Source of the DNA: Psychrobacter immobilis
GTDB taxonomy: Bacteria; Pseudomonadota; Gammaproteobacteria; Pseudomonadales; Moraxellaceae
DNA length: 64,000 nt
Assembly (NCBI RefSeq): GCF_904846225.1
Contig: NZ_CAJGZJ010000009.1
Span: forward strand, 46,731 to 110,730
Direction of reading: 5' to 3'
Both the position numbers and the translations under genes were made by a program. Positions 9,941-20,086 of the stretch are shown here, piece by piece. The notes under the pieces were generated by a model that saw only the letters and a list, made by a program, of their open reading frames with translations, was not told the DNA's origin and did not search any database. The stretch's first letter is position 1; every line of letters begins with the position of its first letter.

Positions 9941-11275
9941 ATGGATGCAACTTCATTGTGGCAGACGATAGCTGAGCACCCAGAATTTTTTGCTATGCTA
10001 ACCATTCCGCCAGTAACAGCATTTGTCACATGGATACACGTTTGGATGGCGCTTAAAATGCTGTTTTATCCGATTAAGTTTTGGGGCATTCGTATCCCAA
10101 ACTTCCCTTTTTTTGGGTTACCGGGTATTGGCTGGCAAGGTATCGTTCCACGCAAAGCGGGTAAAATATCAGGCGTTATCGTTGATCAGACGCTGTCAAA
10201 ACTTGGCTCGCTTGATGAGTTTTTTCAGGCAATGGAGCCTGAGCAAATGGCGGTATTCATCACTGATACGGTGGACAAAAATCTTGAGCCACTGATTGAT
10301 GAAATCATGCTGGATCATTCGCCAGCGCTATGGGGTAATCTGCCTTATGCGTTAAAGCGCCGCGTTTATGCTCAAGCACATCAAGAATTGCCCAATATTA
10401 TGCAGTCTTTGGTGACTGACCTGACCTATCATGTCGAAGATTTGGTTGATATGCGTAAGATGATTGTCAATACGATGGAAAGCGATCGTCGTTTGATGGT
10501 CAATATGTTTTTAAAAGTCGGACAAAAAGAAATTAATTTTATTTGGCATATTAGTGCTTTGATTGGTTTGATCTTCGGTGTTGTTCAGATGTTCATATTT
10601 TTGCTGGTGCCGCAGCATTGGACCGTACCGTTTTTTGCCGCGATTTGGGGCTTTCTCACCAATTGGATCGCGATTTGGATGGTATTTAATCCAGTAGAAC
10701 CACACTTTATACCTTATTTGAAGTTTTTTAGCGTACAAAGCCGTTTCCCCTTTATCAAACCGCAGATGTCTCACATCGCGCAGTATCGCCTGCAAGGTGG
10801 CTTTATGAAGCGCCAAGAGGAAGTTTCCGAAGTTTTCGCTGAAATTGTCGTGAAGGATTTGGTGACGCTTGAGAACATCATGAATGAGATGATGTATGGT
10901 GACAACGCTGCGCAAACACGTGAGTTGATGAAGTCACATCTGTATAAGGTGCTAGAGTCGCCTGTTATTAGTACCACATTGCGTGTCGGTTTGGGCCGCC
11001 GCGAGTATGGTCAGTTAAAAAACACCATTATCGATAAGTCTATTGTTGCCACGATGGTGCCATTGCGTGATCCTGAACTGAACGAAAGCCGCGCCAGTAA
11101 AATATTTGGTCTGTTTCGTGATCGGATTCGTGCGCTAACGCCCAGTGAGTTCCAAAACTTATTGCGCCCCGCTTTTCGTGAAGACGAGATGACCTTAATT
11201 GTTTTGGGTGGTTTAACGGGCTTTTTAGCAGGGTGGTTGCATCTGATCTTGGTATTCTTTCCAGCAATGCAATAA
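9941..11275 (+). CDS. DUF445 family membrane protein
   Basis: This 444-residue protein begins with a hydrophobic segment (about residues 20-45), has a long amphipathic middle with repeated helical DUF445-type motifs (LLVPQHWTVPFFAAIWGFLTNWIAIWMVF, then the FIKPQMSHIAQY and RQEEVSEVFAEIV region), and ends in a second membrane segment (LGGLTGFLAGWLHLILVFF). The TNW(I/L)AI sequence after a hydrophobic stretch is characteristic of DUF445/YheB-like proteins. The function is unknown. It has its own upstream region and lies 242 bp before ccmF, so co-transcription is uncertain. Confidence 0.8.
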   Translation: MDATSLWQTIAEHPEFFAMLTIPPVTAFVTWIHVWMALKMLFYPIKFWGIRIPNFPFFGLPGIGWQGIVPRKAGKISGVIVDQTLSKLGSLDEFFQAMEPEQMAVFITDTVDKNLEPLIDEIMLDHSPALWGNLPYALKRRVYAQAHQELPNIMQSLVTDLTYHVEDLVDMRKMIVNTMESDRRLMVNMFLKVGQKEINFIWHISALIGLIFGVVQMFIFLLVPQHWTVPFFAAIWGFLTNWIAIWMVFNPVEPHFIPYLKFFSVQSRFPFIKPQMSHIAQYRLQGGFMKRQEEVSEVFAEIVVKDLVTLENIMNEMMYGDNAAQTRELMKSHLYKVLESPVISTTLRVGLGRREYGQLKNTIIDKSIVATMVPLRDPELNESRASKIFGLFRDRIRALTPSEFQNLLRPAFREDEMTLIVLGGLTGFLAGWLHLILVFFPAMQ

Positions 11276-11517
11276 TAAATAGACTTTTAGCGCCTCATAC
11301 ACATGATTATCGGGGCTATACAAGAATGTGGCAATTAGGAATATGACGACGTGACGCTGATGTATCCTGCTGTAAGATCCTAAGCTGCAAGTGCTGATAG
11401 CGATAATGATGGTAGTGAAAATGTGAGCAGTAACAAATATTAGATGTTTTGCGTACCCTAACATTCGACTCCGTAAAATAAACAATGACCGTATTAAGGT
11501 AAACAGGGTTAGACCGT

Positions 11518-13542
11518 ATGTTAATCACAGAATTGGGTTACTTTGCCTTGCTAGCTGCTTTTGTATTGGCGATTTTGCAGGTAGTGTTACCAACCGTTGG
11601 CGTCATGCGCGACTATGTTGCATGGCAGCGTCTGGCACCAAGTCTTGCGTGGGCACAATTTGCCGCAATGATTATATCGTTTTCTGCGTTGATGGCAGGC
11701 TTTTATTATAATGACTTTAGTCTCGTCTATGTCACTCAACACTCTAATACTTTGTTGCCTTGGTACTATAAGTTATCGGCGACTTGGGGCGGTCATGAAG
11801 GGTCATTGCTGCTTTGGATGACGATTATGGCCACTTGGTGTGCGCTGGTTTCTTATTTCAGCCGTGGTCTACCTCTGTCTATGCGCGCGCGAGTATTGGT
11901 GATTTTAGCGGGCGTGCAGATGATGATGCTAGCGATGCTTATCTTTACATCATCGCCGTTTGATCGCACATTGCCCAATTTGCCTGTCGATGGCGCGGAT
12001 TTAAACCCTGTATTGCAAGATTTTGGTTTGATCATTCATCCGCCCATGCTTTACATGGGTTATGTAGGGATGGTTGTGCCGTTTGCTTTTTGTATGGCGG
12101 CATTGTGGGAAGGGCGCTTGGATGCGGTATGGACCCGCTGGTCACGGCCGTGGGCGCTGGCTGCTTGGGGATTCTTGACCGTGGGTATCGCGCTTGGCTC
12201 GTGGTGGGCTTATTATGAACTTGGCTGGGGCGGTTGGTGGTTTTGGGATCCAGTAGAGAACGCCTCATTGATGCCATGGCTGGCTGGCACGGCGTTATTA
12301 CATTCGCTTGGGGTCACCGAAAAACGAGGTGTCTTTAAAGCGTGGACGATTATGCTGGCAATTTTTGCTTTTGCGCTCAGTCTACTAGGTACGTTCTTAG
12401 TTCGTTCAGGCGTTATTACTTCCGTACACTCGTTTGCCGCTGATCCAACGCGTGGTCTTGTCATCCTCATGATTCTTGGTGTGATCATCGGGGGCGGTTT
12501 GTTTATGTTTGCCATACGCGGTTGGCGTTTGACCGTTGAAAGTCAGTATCAGCTCATATCACGCGAGTCTTTTTTGGTCATTAATAACGTGATTATTTTG
12601 ATTTCGACCTTAGTCGTACTACTGGGTACGCTATATCCCATTATTGCCGATTCCTTTAATTTAGGTCAGGTATCAGTTGGCCCTCCTTACTTTAATGCGC
12701 TATTTGTTCCTCTAACATGGCTGTTATTAATAGCGATGGGCATGGGCTCTAATATTCGCTGGAAAAAAGACAGTCGACCGCTTTTGGGCGTCGGGATGGT
12801 GATTGCGGTAAGTAGCCTAATATTAGCAGCGATTATCACGTACTTTGTGAGTCCGTCTGCCATGCTCAATATTGGGGTGACTTTGGCAGTCAGTTTTTGG
12901 GTGCTGCTATGGATGATTGTCGATTTCAGAGACAAAACTAAAAATGCCCCAAGCCGTCTTAAGGGCTTACGGCAGCTGCGCCTAAGTTATTGGGGTCAAC
13001 AGACAGCTCATATCGGTGTAATCGTTGCGGTCATTGGCGTCGCATTCACCAGCACCCTGAGCATAGAGCGTGATGTGGCACTGGGACCAAATGACACTAT
13101 CCATGTCCAAGGCTATGACTTTACTGTGAAAGACTTTCATGAAGTCAAAGGCAGTAACTTTGATGCCACACAAGCTGAAGTTGAGATTAGTAAAGACGGT
13201 CAAGTTGTGACTACTGTTTATCCCGAAAAACGTAATTATATTATCAGTATGATGCCGATTACAGAAGCGGCTATTGATGCCAGTCTCATGCGTGATGTGT
13301 ACGTAGCGCTAGGTGAGCCTATCGCTGAGAACAGTAATCAATGGGCGTTTCGTATTTATGTCAAACCACTTATTCGTTGGATATGGCTTGGCGCGCTCAT
13401 AATGGCGTTCGGTGCACTCCTGAGTATTCTCGATAACCGTTATCGTATCAAAAAAACGAAAACACAAATCACTGACAATGAACCAGGATTTACCACGGTT
13501 ACTGATTTGGATAAGCCAGCAACCAAGTTGGGAGGTCATTAA
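11518..13542 (+). CDS. ccmF: Cytochrome c-type biogenesis heme lyase subunit CcmF
   Basis: CcmF is the polytopic inner-membrane core of the heme lyase that attaches heme to apocytochrome c. The WWD heme-handling motif is visible as WGGWWFWDPVENASLMPWL near residue 240. Many transmembrane helices surround it, a periplasmic domain follows near residues 510-620, and a final membrane helix precedes a polar tail. Conserved periplasmic regions include YYKLSATWGGHEGSLLLW. The length of 674 residues is normal. It starts a tight ccmF-G-H-I operon. The ccmA-E genes are not in this window. Confidence 0.96.
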   Translation: MLITELGYFALLAAFVLAILQVVLPTVGVMRDYVAWQRLAPSLAWAQFAAMIISFSALMAGFYYNDFSLVYVTQHSNTLLPWYYKLSATWGGHEGSLLLWMTIMATWCALVSYFSRGLPLSMRARVLVILAGVQMMMLAMLIFTSSPFDRTLPNLPVDGADLNPVLQDFGLIIHPPMLYMGYVGMVVPFAFCMAALWEGRLDAVWTRWSRPWALAAWGFLTVGIALGSWWAYYELGWGGWWFWDPVENASLMPWLAGTALLHSLGVTEKRGVFKAWTIMLAIFAFALSLLGTFLVRSGVITSVHSFAADPTRGLVILMILGVIIGGGLFMFAIRGWRLTVESQYQLISRESFLVINNVIILISTLVVLLGTLYPIIADSFNLGQVSVGPPYFNALFVPLTWLLLIAMGMGSNIRWKKDSRPLLGVGMVIAVSSLILAAIITYFVSPSAMLNIGVTLAVSFWVLLWMIVDFRDKTKNAPSRLKGLRQLRLSYWGQQTAHIGVIVAVIGVAFTSTLSIERDVALGPNDTIHVQGYDFTVKDFHEVKGSNFDATQAEVEISKDGQVVTTVYPEKRNYIISMMPITEAAIDASLMRDVYVALGEPIAENSNQWAFRIYVKPLIRWIWLGALIMAFGALLSILDNRYRIKKTKTQITDNEPGFTTVTDLDKPATKLGGH

Positions 13543-13543
13543 T

Positions 13544-14203
13544 ATGAGCGCATCAAATAATTCCTCTGATCCAAATGCTAAACAAGATAAGATAAGCGGC
13601 GTCAAAACCATGAATAAAAAGCAGCTTAAGTTATGGTTTTTAATTCCGCTGATTGTTTTCATCGGTTTGATCGTCATGCTATATCTACGTTTGGGTAAGC
13701 CTACCGATATCGTAACCAATACGGCGCTTGAGCGTCCTGTGCCTGCTTTTGAGTTACCATTATTGTCAGACACCAGTCGTATCATGACCAATGAGAATTT
13801 GCCTGATAAGCCTTTTTTGATGAATATCTGGGGTTCTTGGTGTCCCACTTGTATTATCGAACATCCTTTTTTAATGCAGTTGGAGGAGCGTGGTGTCAAT
13901 TTGGTAGGCGTTAACTATAAAGATGATATTGGCAATGCCTTGGGATATTTGAACCGAGGTGGTGATCCATTCTCGATGTCCATTCAGGATTTATCTGGTC
14001 AGTTTGCTTTAGACTTGGGTTTGACAGGTGCGCCTGAGACTTTCGTCGTCGATGGTGACGGTGTGATTCGTCAGCATATTATTGGTGAGATCACTGAAAG
14101 TAATTGGCAAAGTCGTATTACCCCTTGCTTGATGGTGCTCAATGAAGCCAGTAATAAAAGCGTCAGTCCAAATCCTAATCAGGTTGCGGAGGCGTGTAAA
14201 TGA
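13544..14203 (+). CDS. ccmG: Thiol:disulfide interchange protein CcmG/DsbE
   Basis: CcmG is the membrane-anchored periplasmic thioredoxin-like reductant of the apocytochrome c CXXCH cysteines. One membrane helix (WFLIPLIVFIGLIVMLYL) is followed by a thioredoxin fold with WGSWCPTC (Cys100, Cys103) and the cis-Pro region GAPETFVVDG. The start is fixed by GGAGGT at 13531-13536, inside the end of ccmF, 7 nt before the ATG at 13544. This gives 219 residues. It overlaps ccmH by 4 bp (ATGA). Confidence 0.95.
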   Translation: MSASNNSSDPNAKQDKISGVKTMNKKQLKLWFLIPLIVFIGLIVMLYLRLGKPTDIVTNTALERPVPAFELPLLSDTSRIMTNENLPDKPFLMNIWGSWCPTCIIEHPFLMQLEERGVNLVGVNYKDDIGNALGYLNRGGDPFSMSIQDLSGQFALDLGLTGAPETFVVDGDGVIRQHIIGEITESNWQSRITPCLMVLNEASNKSVSPNPNQVAEACK

Positions 14204-14763
14204 TAGCCAATCAGGTGAAATCAGTCACGATAAAGTTAGCGAGCTTACTAATAGCTTGTCTATTAAGTGTGGCAAGCTATGCTGCAATTGACGTCTACGA
14301 CTTCGATTCTGTGCAACAAGAAGCCCAGTATCGCGGCCTCATCGAAGAGCTGCGTTGCCCAAAATGCCAAAACCAAAACCTTGCAGGATCTGATGCGCCG
14401 ATTGCGCAAGACTTAAAGCAAAAAACCTATGACATGATAAAAGACGGTCGTAGTGATAGTGAGATTCGCGCTTATATGCAGGATCGATATGGCGACTTTA
14501 TCAGTTATAAGCCGCCCGTACGTCCATCAACGTGGATCTTGTGGTTTTTCCCGCCATTACTGCTAATCTTGCTATTGGTAGGTTGGTTTTGGCAAAGCAA
14601 ACGGCGGCAGCTTGTTGCCAGTGGCAAGAGTGGTGTGAAAATAGAAAATACTGCTACGGCACTGTCTGCTGCTGAAAAAGCCGAACTTGATCGCCTTTTA
14701 TCACGTGCTGATAACGAGGCAAAAACAGATCATGACATCACAAGCCTTGAGGACAAAAAATGA
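14200..14763 (+). CDS. ccmH: Cytochrome c-type biogenesis protein CcmH
   Basis: CcmH is the membrane-tethered redox partner in apocytochrome thiol handling. A signal-like N-terminus is followed by the signature LRCPKCQNQNLAGSDAPIAQDL (Cys53, Cys56) and RYGDFISYKPPVRPSTWILWFFPP, where the C-terminal membrane helix begins. The 187 residues match the short CcmH type with a separate CcmI rather than the long E. coli fused form. It overlaps both neighbours by ATGA, indicating translational coupling. Confidence 0.95.
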   Translation: MIANQVKSVTIKLASLLIACLLSVASYAAIDVYDFDSVQQEAQYRGLIEELRCPKCQNQNLAGSDAPIAQDLKQKTYDMIKDGRSDSEIRAYMQDRYGDFISYKPPVRPSTWILWFFPPLLLILLLVGWFWQSKRRQLVASGKSGVKIENTATALSAAEKAELDRLLSRADNEAKTDHDITSLEDKK

Positions 14764-16040
14764 CCCTATTCTCTACTGTTGGCTTGTTTATTGCTCTAAG
14801 CTTGCTTATCGCCTTAATACTTGCTGTCATTGCTATCGTACCGTGGTTAAGAGCTTCTCGTACGCAAAAGAAACCCGTAGACAATCAGCTACTAGATATC
14901 AATGTCGCTGTGTTCCGTGAACGCTTAGCTGAGCTGCAAACCGATAAAGACAGTGGCGTTATTGATGATAGTCATTATCAAAACCAAAAGCTTGAGCTTG
15001 AGCGCCAGCTTTTAGATGCACAGCGCGAAGTCACGCCAATGGTCACGCCTGGCATTAAGAGTCGATTAATCATCGTAGTTTGGGTGCTTGTGTTGGCGGC
15101 AATGGCTTATCTGATGATCGGTGATCGTACCCCTGTATTTAAGCTTTGGGCAAGCGAGGACAAAGTGGGTCAAGTGGCCGATGACTTATTGACTGGCAAG
15201 ATCGATCAGCCACCGGCTTGGGCGATTGAAGATGGTACGCAGCTGATTAGCGCGATGCAAACCAACGTCTATCGTCACGCCGATGATCCTAATCGCTGGA
15301 TGCGGTTATCGGAGCTATTTTTATCGTTAGAAGCCACTGATTCGGCGATTGAATCTTTATCTCGTGCTTATCGCTTATCACCAGACAACGAAGAAATTGC
15401 GACCACTTACGCACAGATTAGTTTCTTTGCCAATAAAGGCCAGTTAGATGCCAATAGTCGCCGAGTGCTACAAGACGTATTGGCCAAAAATCCAGATCAT
15501 GAAGGCGCGCAAATGCTCATGGCAATGGGTGAGGCACGTAGTAGTAACTTCGCACAAGCACAAGGCTGGATCAAGCGTCTACGTGACAATATCGCTGCTA
15601 AACCGGGCGACCATACCCAAGCGCTGGCAAGTTTAGACGAGTTAAGTGCCAATGTGACTACTCAAGAACAACAGGCATCTGAAGGCATTGAGGTAACCGT
15701 AAAAATTGATGCTAGCCTGTTGCCATTAGTAAAAGCAGATGATGTATTATTTGTGGCGATACGTGATGTGAAAGGCGGTCCGCCATTTGCCGCCAAGCGC
15801 TTACCGATCAGCATCATCAAACAAGGCGAGGCTGTCATTAGCCTAAGTGATCTTGATGCCATGATGCCAGAGCGTACTCTGAAATCTGCTCGAGCGGATA
15901 AAGTGCAGCTAGCAGTCATTGCACGTATCAGCCATAGTGGCACTGCCAGCGCAGAGTCAGGAGATCTGTCAGGCAATCCAGTGGTTATTAGCGCTGCACA
16001 GGATCAGGCCAGTGTAGAAATTAATCAGCAAATTCCATAG
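14760..16040 (+). CDS. ccmI: Cytochrome c biogenesis protein CcmI (TPR apocytochrome chaperone)
   Basis: CcmI binds the C-terminus of apocytochrome c and delivers it to the CcmF/H heme lyase. Two membrane helices frame the N-terminal domain (FIALSLLIALILAVIAIVPWL and LIIVVWVLVLAAMAYLMIG) with the CcmI motif FRERLAELQTDKDSGVIDD between them. TPR-like repeats occupy about residues 170-290 (RWMRLSELFLSLEATDSAIESLSRAYRLSPDNEE), and a beta-rich C-terminal domain follows. It overlaps ccmH by 4 bp and ends the operon. Confidence 0.92.
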   Translation: MTLFSTVGLFIALSLLIALILAVIAIVPWLRASRTQKKPVDNQLLDINVAVFRERLAELQTDKDSGVIDDSHYQNQKLELERQLLDAQREVTPMVTPGIKSRLIIVVWVLVLAAMAYLMIGDRTPVFKLWASEDKVGQVADDLLTGKIDQPPAWAIEDGTQLISAMQTNVYRHADDPNRWMRLSELFLSLEATDSAIESLSRAYRLSPDNEEIATTYAQISFFANKGQLDANSRRVLQDVLAKNPDHEGAQMLMAMGEARSSNFAQAQGWIKRLRDNIAAKPGDHTQALASLDELSANVTTQEQQASEGIEVTVKIDASLLPLVKADDVLFVAIRDVKGGPPFAAKRLPISIIKQGEAVISLSDLDAMMPERTLKSARADKVQLAVIARISHSGTASAESGDLSGNPVVISAAQDQASVEINQQIP

Positions 16041-16047
16041 AATGGTT

Positions 16048-16102
16048 ATTTAGCTATTTTTAGCTATTTAGCTATTATCGTTCTAATTGAGGACGCACCT
16101 TA
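16048..16102 (-). mobile_element. Decayed end of the GGCGTGTC-type MITE-like family
   Basis: This stretch directly after ccmI matches the end of the intact copy at 25923-26095. Both have TTTAGC(C/T)ATTTTTAGC, then ATTTAG, then AATTGAGGAC followed by a degraded inverted-repeat tip. The other half is missing, so it looks like a remnant. The 253-bp ccmI-adk gap holds nothing else I recognise. Confidence 0.5.
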
Positions 16103-16221
16103 AGCTTTAAGCGCTGTTGTCCGATATAGCAGCGTGCAACAGCCTTGTATGAACACATAAGTCATGGCAACTTAACACAGCAGTAAGGAAAATACTTGAG
16201 CTTTGCCATGCCACAAGGTAA

Positions 16222-16950
<729 letters not shown>

Positions 16951-16992
16951 TCGTTTATCGCGTATTTTAGATAATTAATAGTACTGTTTAAG

Positions 16993-17018
16993 ACCCTGCT
17001 TATTGGCAGGGTTTTTTT
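16993..17018 (+). terminator. Intrinsic terminator of adk
   Basis: ACCCTGC and GCAGGGT arms with a 6-nt loop are followed by 7 T, 42 bp after the adk stop codon. Confidence 0.85.
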
Positions 17019-17061
17019 ATATCTGACTACAAATGAAATATCTATTTTTCAATCAATTGAA

Positions 17062-17130
17062 TATAGTCAGTGAAAAGTAATATCGATATATCATGCAGTA
17101 CCGTAGCGTTTTTAGGATATTTTGACTATA
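17062..17130 (+). repeat. TATAGTC-family dispersed repeat, short form
   Basis: It begins TATAGTCAGTGAAAAGT and ends TTTTGACTATA, 69 bp long, and contains GCAGTACCGTAGCGTTTTTA. A near-identical short form lies at 29621-29697. It sits in the convergent gap between adk and secB. Confidence 0.7.
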
Positions 17131-17142
17131 GATTGTTCACAC

Positions 17143-17177
17143 AAAAAAGCCGCTTACTTATAATAAGTAAACGGCTT
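17143..17177 (-). terminator. Intrinsic terminator of secB
   Basis: AAGCCGCTTACTTA and TAAGTAAACGGCTT form a 14-bp stem with one mismatch. On the minus strand it is followed by a 6-T run, 38 bp after the secB stop codon. Confidence 0.8.
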
Positions 17178-17214
17178 GCAAATACAATTGTACTAATGCG
17201 CTATCAAGTCAAAA

Positions 17215-17667
17215 CTATGCGTTGCCTTGAGCATCAACTTGCGTTTGCTGCTGGCTCTGAGCGTATGCTTGATCGAAGTTCACTGGTGCAAGCAATAACT
17301 GCGGAAAGCTACCACGGGTAACGATGTCGCTGATCACTTCACGAGCATATGGGAATAATACGTTAGGGCAATAAGCGCCTAAAATCTGACCAATTTGATC
17401 TTCTGGAATGTCTTTTAGCAAGAAGATACCGGCTTGATGAACTTCTGCGATAAATGCCGCTTCATCAGCATTTTTAGCCGTAACGCTCACCGTCAAAATG
17501 ATTTGATAATGATCGTCATCAAGTTTTTCGGCATTACTTGATAAATTGATATCAAGCTCTGGATTCCACTCTTTGGTGAATACGCCAGCACCTGGGACTT
17601 CAAGTGACATGTCTTTGACATAAATGCGTTCTAATGCTAATTGTGGTTGTGCTTGTTCTTCAGCCAT
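17215..17667 (-). CDS. secB: Protein-export chaperone SecB
   Basis: SecB holds preproteins unfolded in the cytosol and delivers them to SecA. The family pattern is clear: [21 protein letters not shown], an acidic [16 protein letters not shown] stretch, then [27 protein letters not shown] and [19 protein letters not shown]. The 150 residues end in the usual Gln-rich tail. AGAGGAA lies 7 nt before the ATG. The order yibN-grxC-secB on one strand matches the arrangement known in E. coli. Confidence 0.97.
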   Translation of the reverse strand: MAEEQAQPQLALERIYVKDMSLEVPGAGVFTKEWNPELDINLSSNAEKLDDDHYQIILTVSVTAKNADEAAFIAEVHQAGIFLLKDIPEDQIGQILGAYCPNVLFPYAREVISDIVTRGSFPQLLLAPVNFDQAYAQSQQQTQVDAQGNA

Positions 17668-17829
17668 GATAATTCCTCTAAAATTAAATCAAATGATTGG
17701 ACAAACTGTCATTGTCATAAAATAGCATTGTAATATAAATCGAGATTATATCTCGACATTTTTTATCAATATCTCTGCCGCTGTCTATCCTTACGATAGG
17801 TAAAGACAGACAGCAAAGAAATTAGCATA

Positions 17830-18093
17830 TTAACCCGCTAATAGCTCGTCAAGTTTGCCTTGTTGGTTCATTTGGTTGAGCTCATCAAAACCACCGACAA
17901 AGGTTTCGCCGACGAAGATTTGTGGCACGGTGCGATAGTTATGAGTTTTTTTCATTAATGCTTGGCGTTCTTCGCTACTCATGTCATGCATACCAATTTC
18001 TTCATAATCAACGCCTTTGGTTTTTAGTAGTTGTTTGGCGTTTGAGCAATATGGGCAGATAGGGGTCGTATAGACTTTAACAGATACAGTCAT
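17830..18093 (-). CDS. grxC: Glutaredoxin 3
   Basis: This is a small glutathione-dependent dithiol oxidoreductase. The active site CPYC is at residues 13-16, followed by the cis-Pro motif TVPQIFVGETFVGGFDEL. Its 87 residues are normal for the class. AAGGA lies 7 nt before the ATG. It stands 162 bp upstream of secB and is separated from the rhodanese gene by a terminator at 18301-18332, so it probably has its own promoter in the 18094-18300 gap. Confidence 0.95.
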   Translation of the reverse strand: MTVSVKVYTTPICPYCSNAKQLLKTKGVDYEEIGMHDMSSEERQALMKKTHNYRTVPQIFVGETFVGGFDELNQMNQQGKLDELLAG

Positions 18094-18300
18094 GATAAAT
18101 CCTTATTGATAGGTGTCGTCGGTAACCGTTTTATTATAAAGAGTATTATAAACAATCCATTAATAAAAATTATTATAATCCGTTACCAACAAGTAAATTA
18201 AAAACATATTTGGTGATACTTATTATTAAAGTGGGGATAAGCGTTGCAAATTCAAGCTACCTCACTATAAAAGGCGCAACAGTTTCACAAATGCCACATA

Positions 18301-18332
18301 AAAAAAGACACCTTGTGAATAGGTGTCTTTTT
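18301..18332 (-). terminator. Intrinsic terminator of the rhodanese gene
   Basis: AAAAAGACACCT and AGGTGTCTTTTT make a perfect 12-bp stem with a 7-nt loop and T runs on both strands. It lies 53 bp after the rhodanese stop codon and before grxC. Confidence 0.85.
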
Positions 18333-18384
18333 GTCGCCGATATAAGCAGAAATTAAATCAATATTGCCTTAAAGTTGTCTTGAG

Positions 18385-18840
18385 CTACTTATGCAAACTT
18401 GGTTTTGCTTTGCCTTTATTCTTAGGTACAGCGCCTTTTACACCAACCAATGGCATGCCAGCGCCTTGCCAGCCGCCAACACCGCCTTCTAATCGATAAA
18501 CATCGTCTTTACCAATCATTTGAATAGCGGCGCCTGCTTGTGCGCCCATATCGCAGATAATAATTACTGGATGCTCAATCGCACGGATTTCTTCAATGCG
18601 GTCTTTTAACTCAGCGAAAGGTATGTTGCGGCTGCCTTGAATATATCCTAAGGCAAACTTCTTTTTGTCGCGGATATCAATAAGCTGCGCATTTTGGGAG
18701 TTAACCATCATACCAAGGGTGTTGGGCGATATTTTTCTGCCGCTACGTTTGTTTTCAAGGGCAAAAAATAGCACAGCAAGTACGGCTAATATACCAAATA
18801 AAAACGGGTGGTTGCCCACAAATTCCAGCGCACGATCCAA
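18385..18840 (-). CDS. Membrane-anchored rhodanese-like protein (YibN-like)
   Basis: An N-terminal membrane helix (HPFLFGILAVLAVLFFAL) precedes a single rhodanese domain: LIDIRDKKKFALGYIQGSRNIPF, then IIICDMGAQAGAA with a Cys at the active-site loop, then YRLEGGVGGWQGAGMP. A basic C-terminal tail follows. I start at a TTG at 18840 (151 aa), because GGAGGT lies 5 nt upstream at 18846-18851 and an earlier in-frame start has no such site. Its position before grxC-secB matches YibN. The sulfur acceptor is unknown. Confidence 0.85.
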   Translation of the reverse strand: MDRALEFVGNHPFLFGILAVLAVLFFALENKRSGRKISPNTLGMMVNSQNAQLIDIRDKKKFALGYIQGSRNIPFAELKDRIEEIRAIEHPVIIICDMGAQAGAAIQMIGKDDVYRLEGGVGGWQGAGMPLVGVKGAVPKNKGKAKPSLHK

Positions 18841-18982
18841 ACCATACCTCCAAAAAAATAAGTGTTCTATTAAGCTGAGAATGCAGCCTAACGAATTGAA
18901 CAAGGCGCTATTATACCGATTAGACCGCCCATAGTAAACGTGTGATGACCAACCTAGCGTTTAACGATTAATAAGACAGCTA

Positions 18983-20086
18983 TTAATAAGGCTTAGTATC
19001 TGCCTCTTCTCTTAGTGTAATCAGGTTTTCTACGCGGCGCTGCAACACATCACCGTTAGCCACCGCTTTCCATAGCGCGCAGCCTTTACTGTTATGGGTG
19101 TGGCGACAGTCACGGAATTGACAGTCACCCGCAAGCGGTGCCAGCTCAACGAAGCCTGAGATGATATCATCAGGCGTCAAATGCCAAATACCATATTCAC
19201 GAATACCGGGTGTATCGACGATACCACCTTGGGTTAAGTCGTTTGGATTGAATGGCAGCAAGCGGCTAGTGGTCGTGGTGTGTTGACCAAGCTTCGAGTT
19301 TTCCGAGATGATATTGACGATTTGACCAGAGGCTGGCAATAGCGCATTGATTAAACTGCTTTTACCGACACCAGACTGACCTGCAAAAATAACCAGTTTT
19401 TTATCGATATAGCGTTTTAGCTCATCAAGGCCTTCTTGCTCGTCACTGTCCGCAATGTTTTCAGGACAATCAACTGAGGTCAAGACATTTTCATAACCAA
19501 GCGCGGCATATTGTGCCAATAATTCATTGGTATCGACACCGTTCTCTTGTGCCAGTAAATCGGATTTATTCAGCACCAATAGCGGCTTTACGCCAGCATG
19601 ATGGCAAACGACTAAGTAGCGATCAATTAACGTGGGAGCAGCGGCAGGCAGCGGTGCAAAAACGATGGCCAGAATATCGACATTGGCTGCGACCGGCTTG
19701 AGTTTGTGATAACGGTCAGGACGTGACACAAGAGAAGTGCGCGGTTTGACCGATTCAATACGTCCAAACCCTGTGTTAGAGTCAGCATTCCAGCGAACTT
19801 GGTCGCCCGCTGCCAGCATCGGCAGGTTAGTACGTACATGACAACGCCAGATATCGCCCAATGCGAGCGTCTGCCAAAATGGCTCAGGATCATCAGGCGC
19901 AATTTCTGGTTGTACTGGTATCACGGTAGGCAGGCTGGTGACTTGCACTTCTAGTTGCTTGCCATAATGCGCCATGACCACGCCATCCATCAAACTGTCA
20001 TCGACGCTGTCTTGGCTTGCCAGCTGCTGTTTGTCGATGCGACGAATCTGTTGTTTAGTCAGCTTGCGTTGCCGGATTAATGCCAT
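18983..20086 (-). CDS. rsgA: Ribosome small-subunit biogenesis GTPase RsgA
   Basis: RsgA is a circularly permuted GTPase that acts in late 30S maturation. After an N-terminal OB domain, the GTPase motifs come in permuted order: NKSD (G4) first, then the P-loop GQSGVGKSSLINALLP, then DTPGIREYG (G3). The C-terminal zinc knuckle is CQFRDCRHTHNSKGC. The 367 residues are normal. It diverges from orn, an adjacency common in gammaproteobacteria. Confidence 0.96.
   Translation of the reverse strand: MALIRQRKLTKQQIRRIDKQQLASQDSVDDSLMDGVVMAHYGKQLEVQVTSLPTVIPVQPEIAPDDPEPFWQTLALGDIWRCHVRTNLPMLAAGDQVRWNADSNTGFGRIESVKPRTSLVSRPDRYHKLKPVAANVDILAIVFAPLPAAAPTLIDRYLVVCHHAGVKPLLVLNKSDLLAQENGVDTNELLAQYAALGYENVLTSVDCPENIADSDEQEGLDELKRYIDKKLVIFAGQSGVGKSSLINALLPASGQIVNIISENSKLGQHTTTTSRLLPFNPNDLTQGGIVDTPGIREYGIWHLTPDDIISGFVELAPLAGDCQFRDCRHTHNSKGCALWKAVANGDVLQRRVENLITLREEADTKPY

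Noticed and set aside
10511..10915. 134-codon minus-strand frame inside the DUF445 gene
   Set aside because: It is antisense to a continuous conserved membrane protein and shows no family motif or ribosome binding site.
12032..12515. Long minus-strand frames inside ccmF
   Set aside because: They are antisense shadows of a well-conserved gene, Pro/Ser/Arg-rich without any recognisable motif.
13309..13899. 196-codon minus-strand frame across the ccmF-ccmG junction
   Set aside because: It is antisense to two clearly conserved genes, with unnatural composition.
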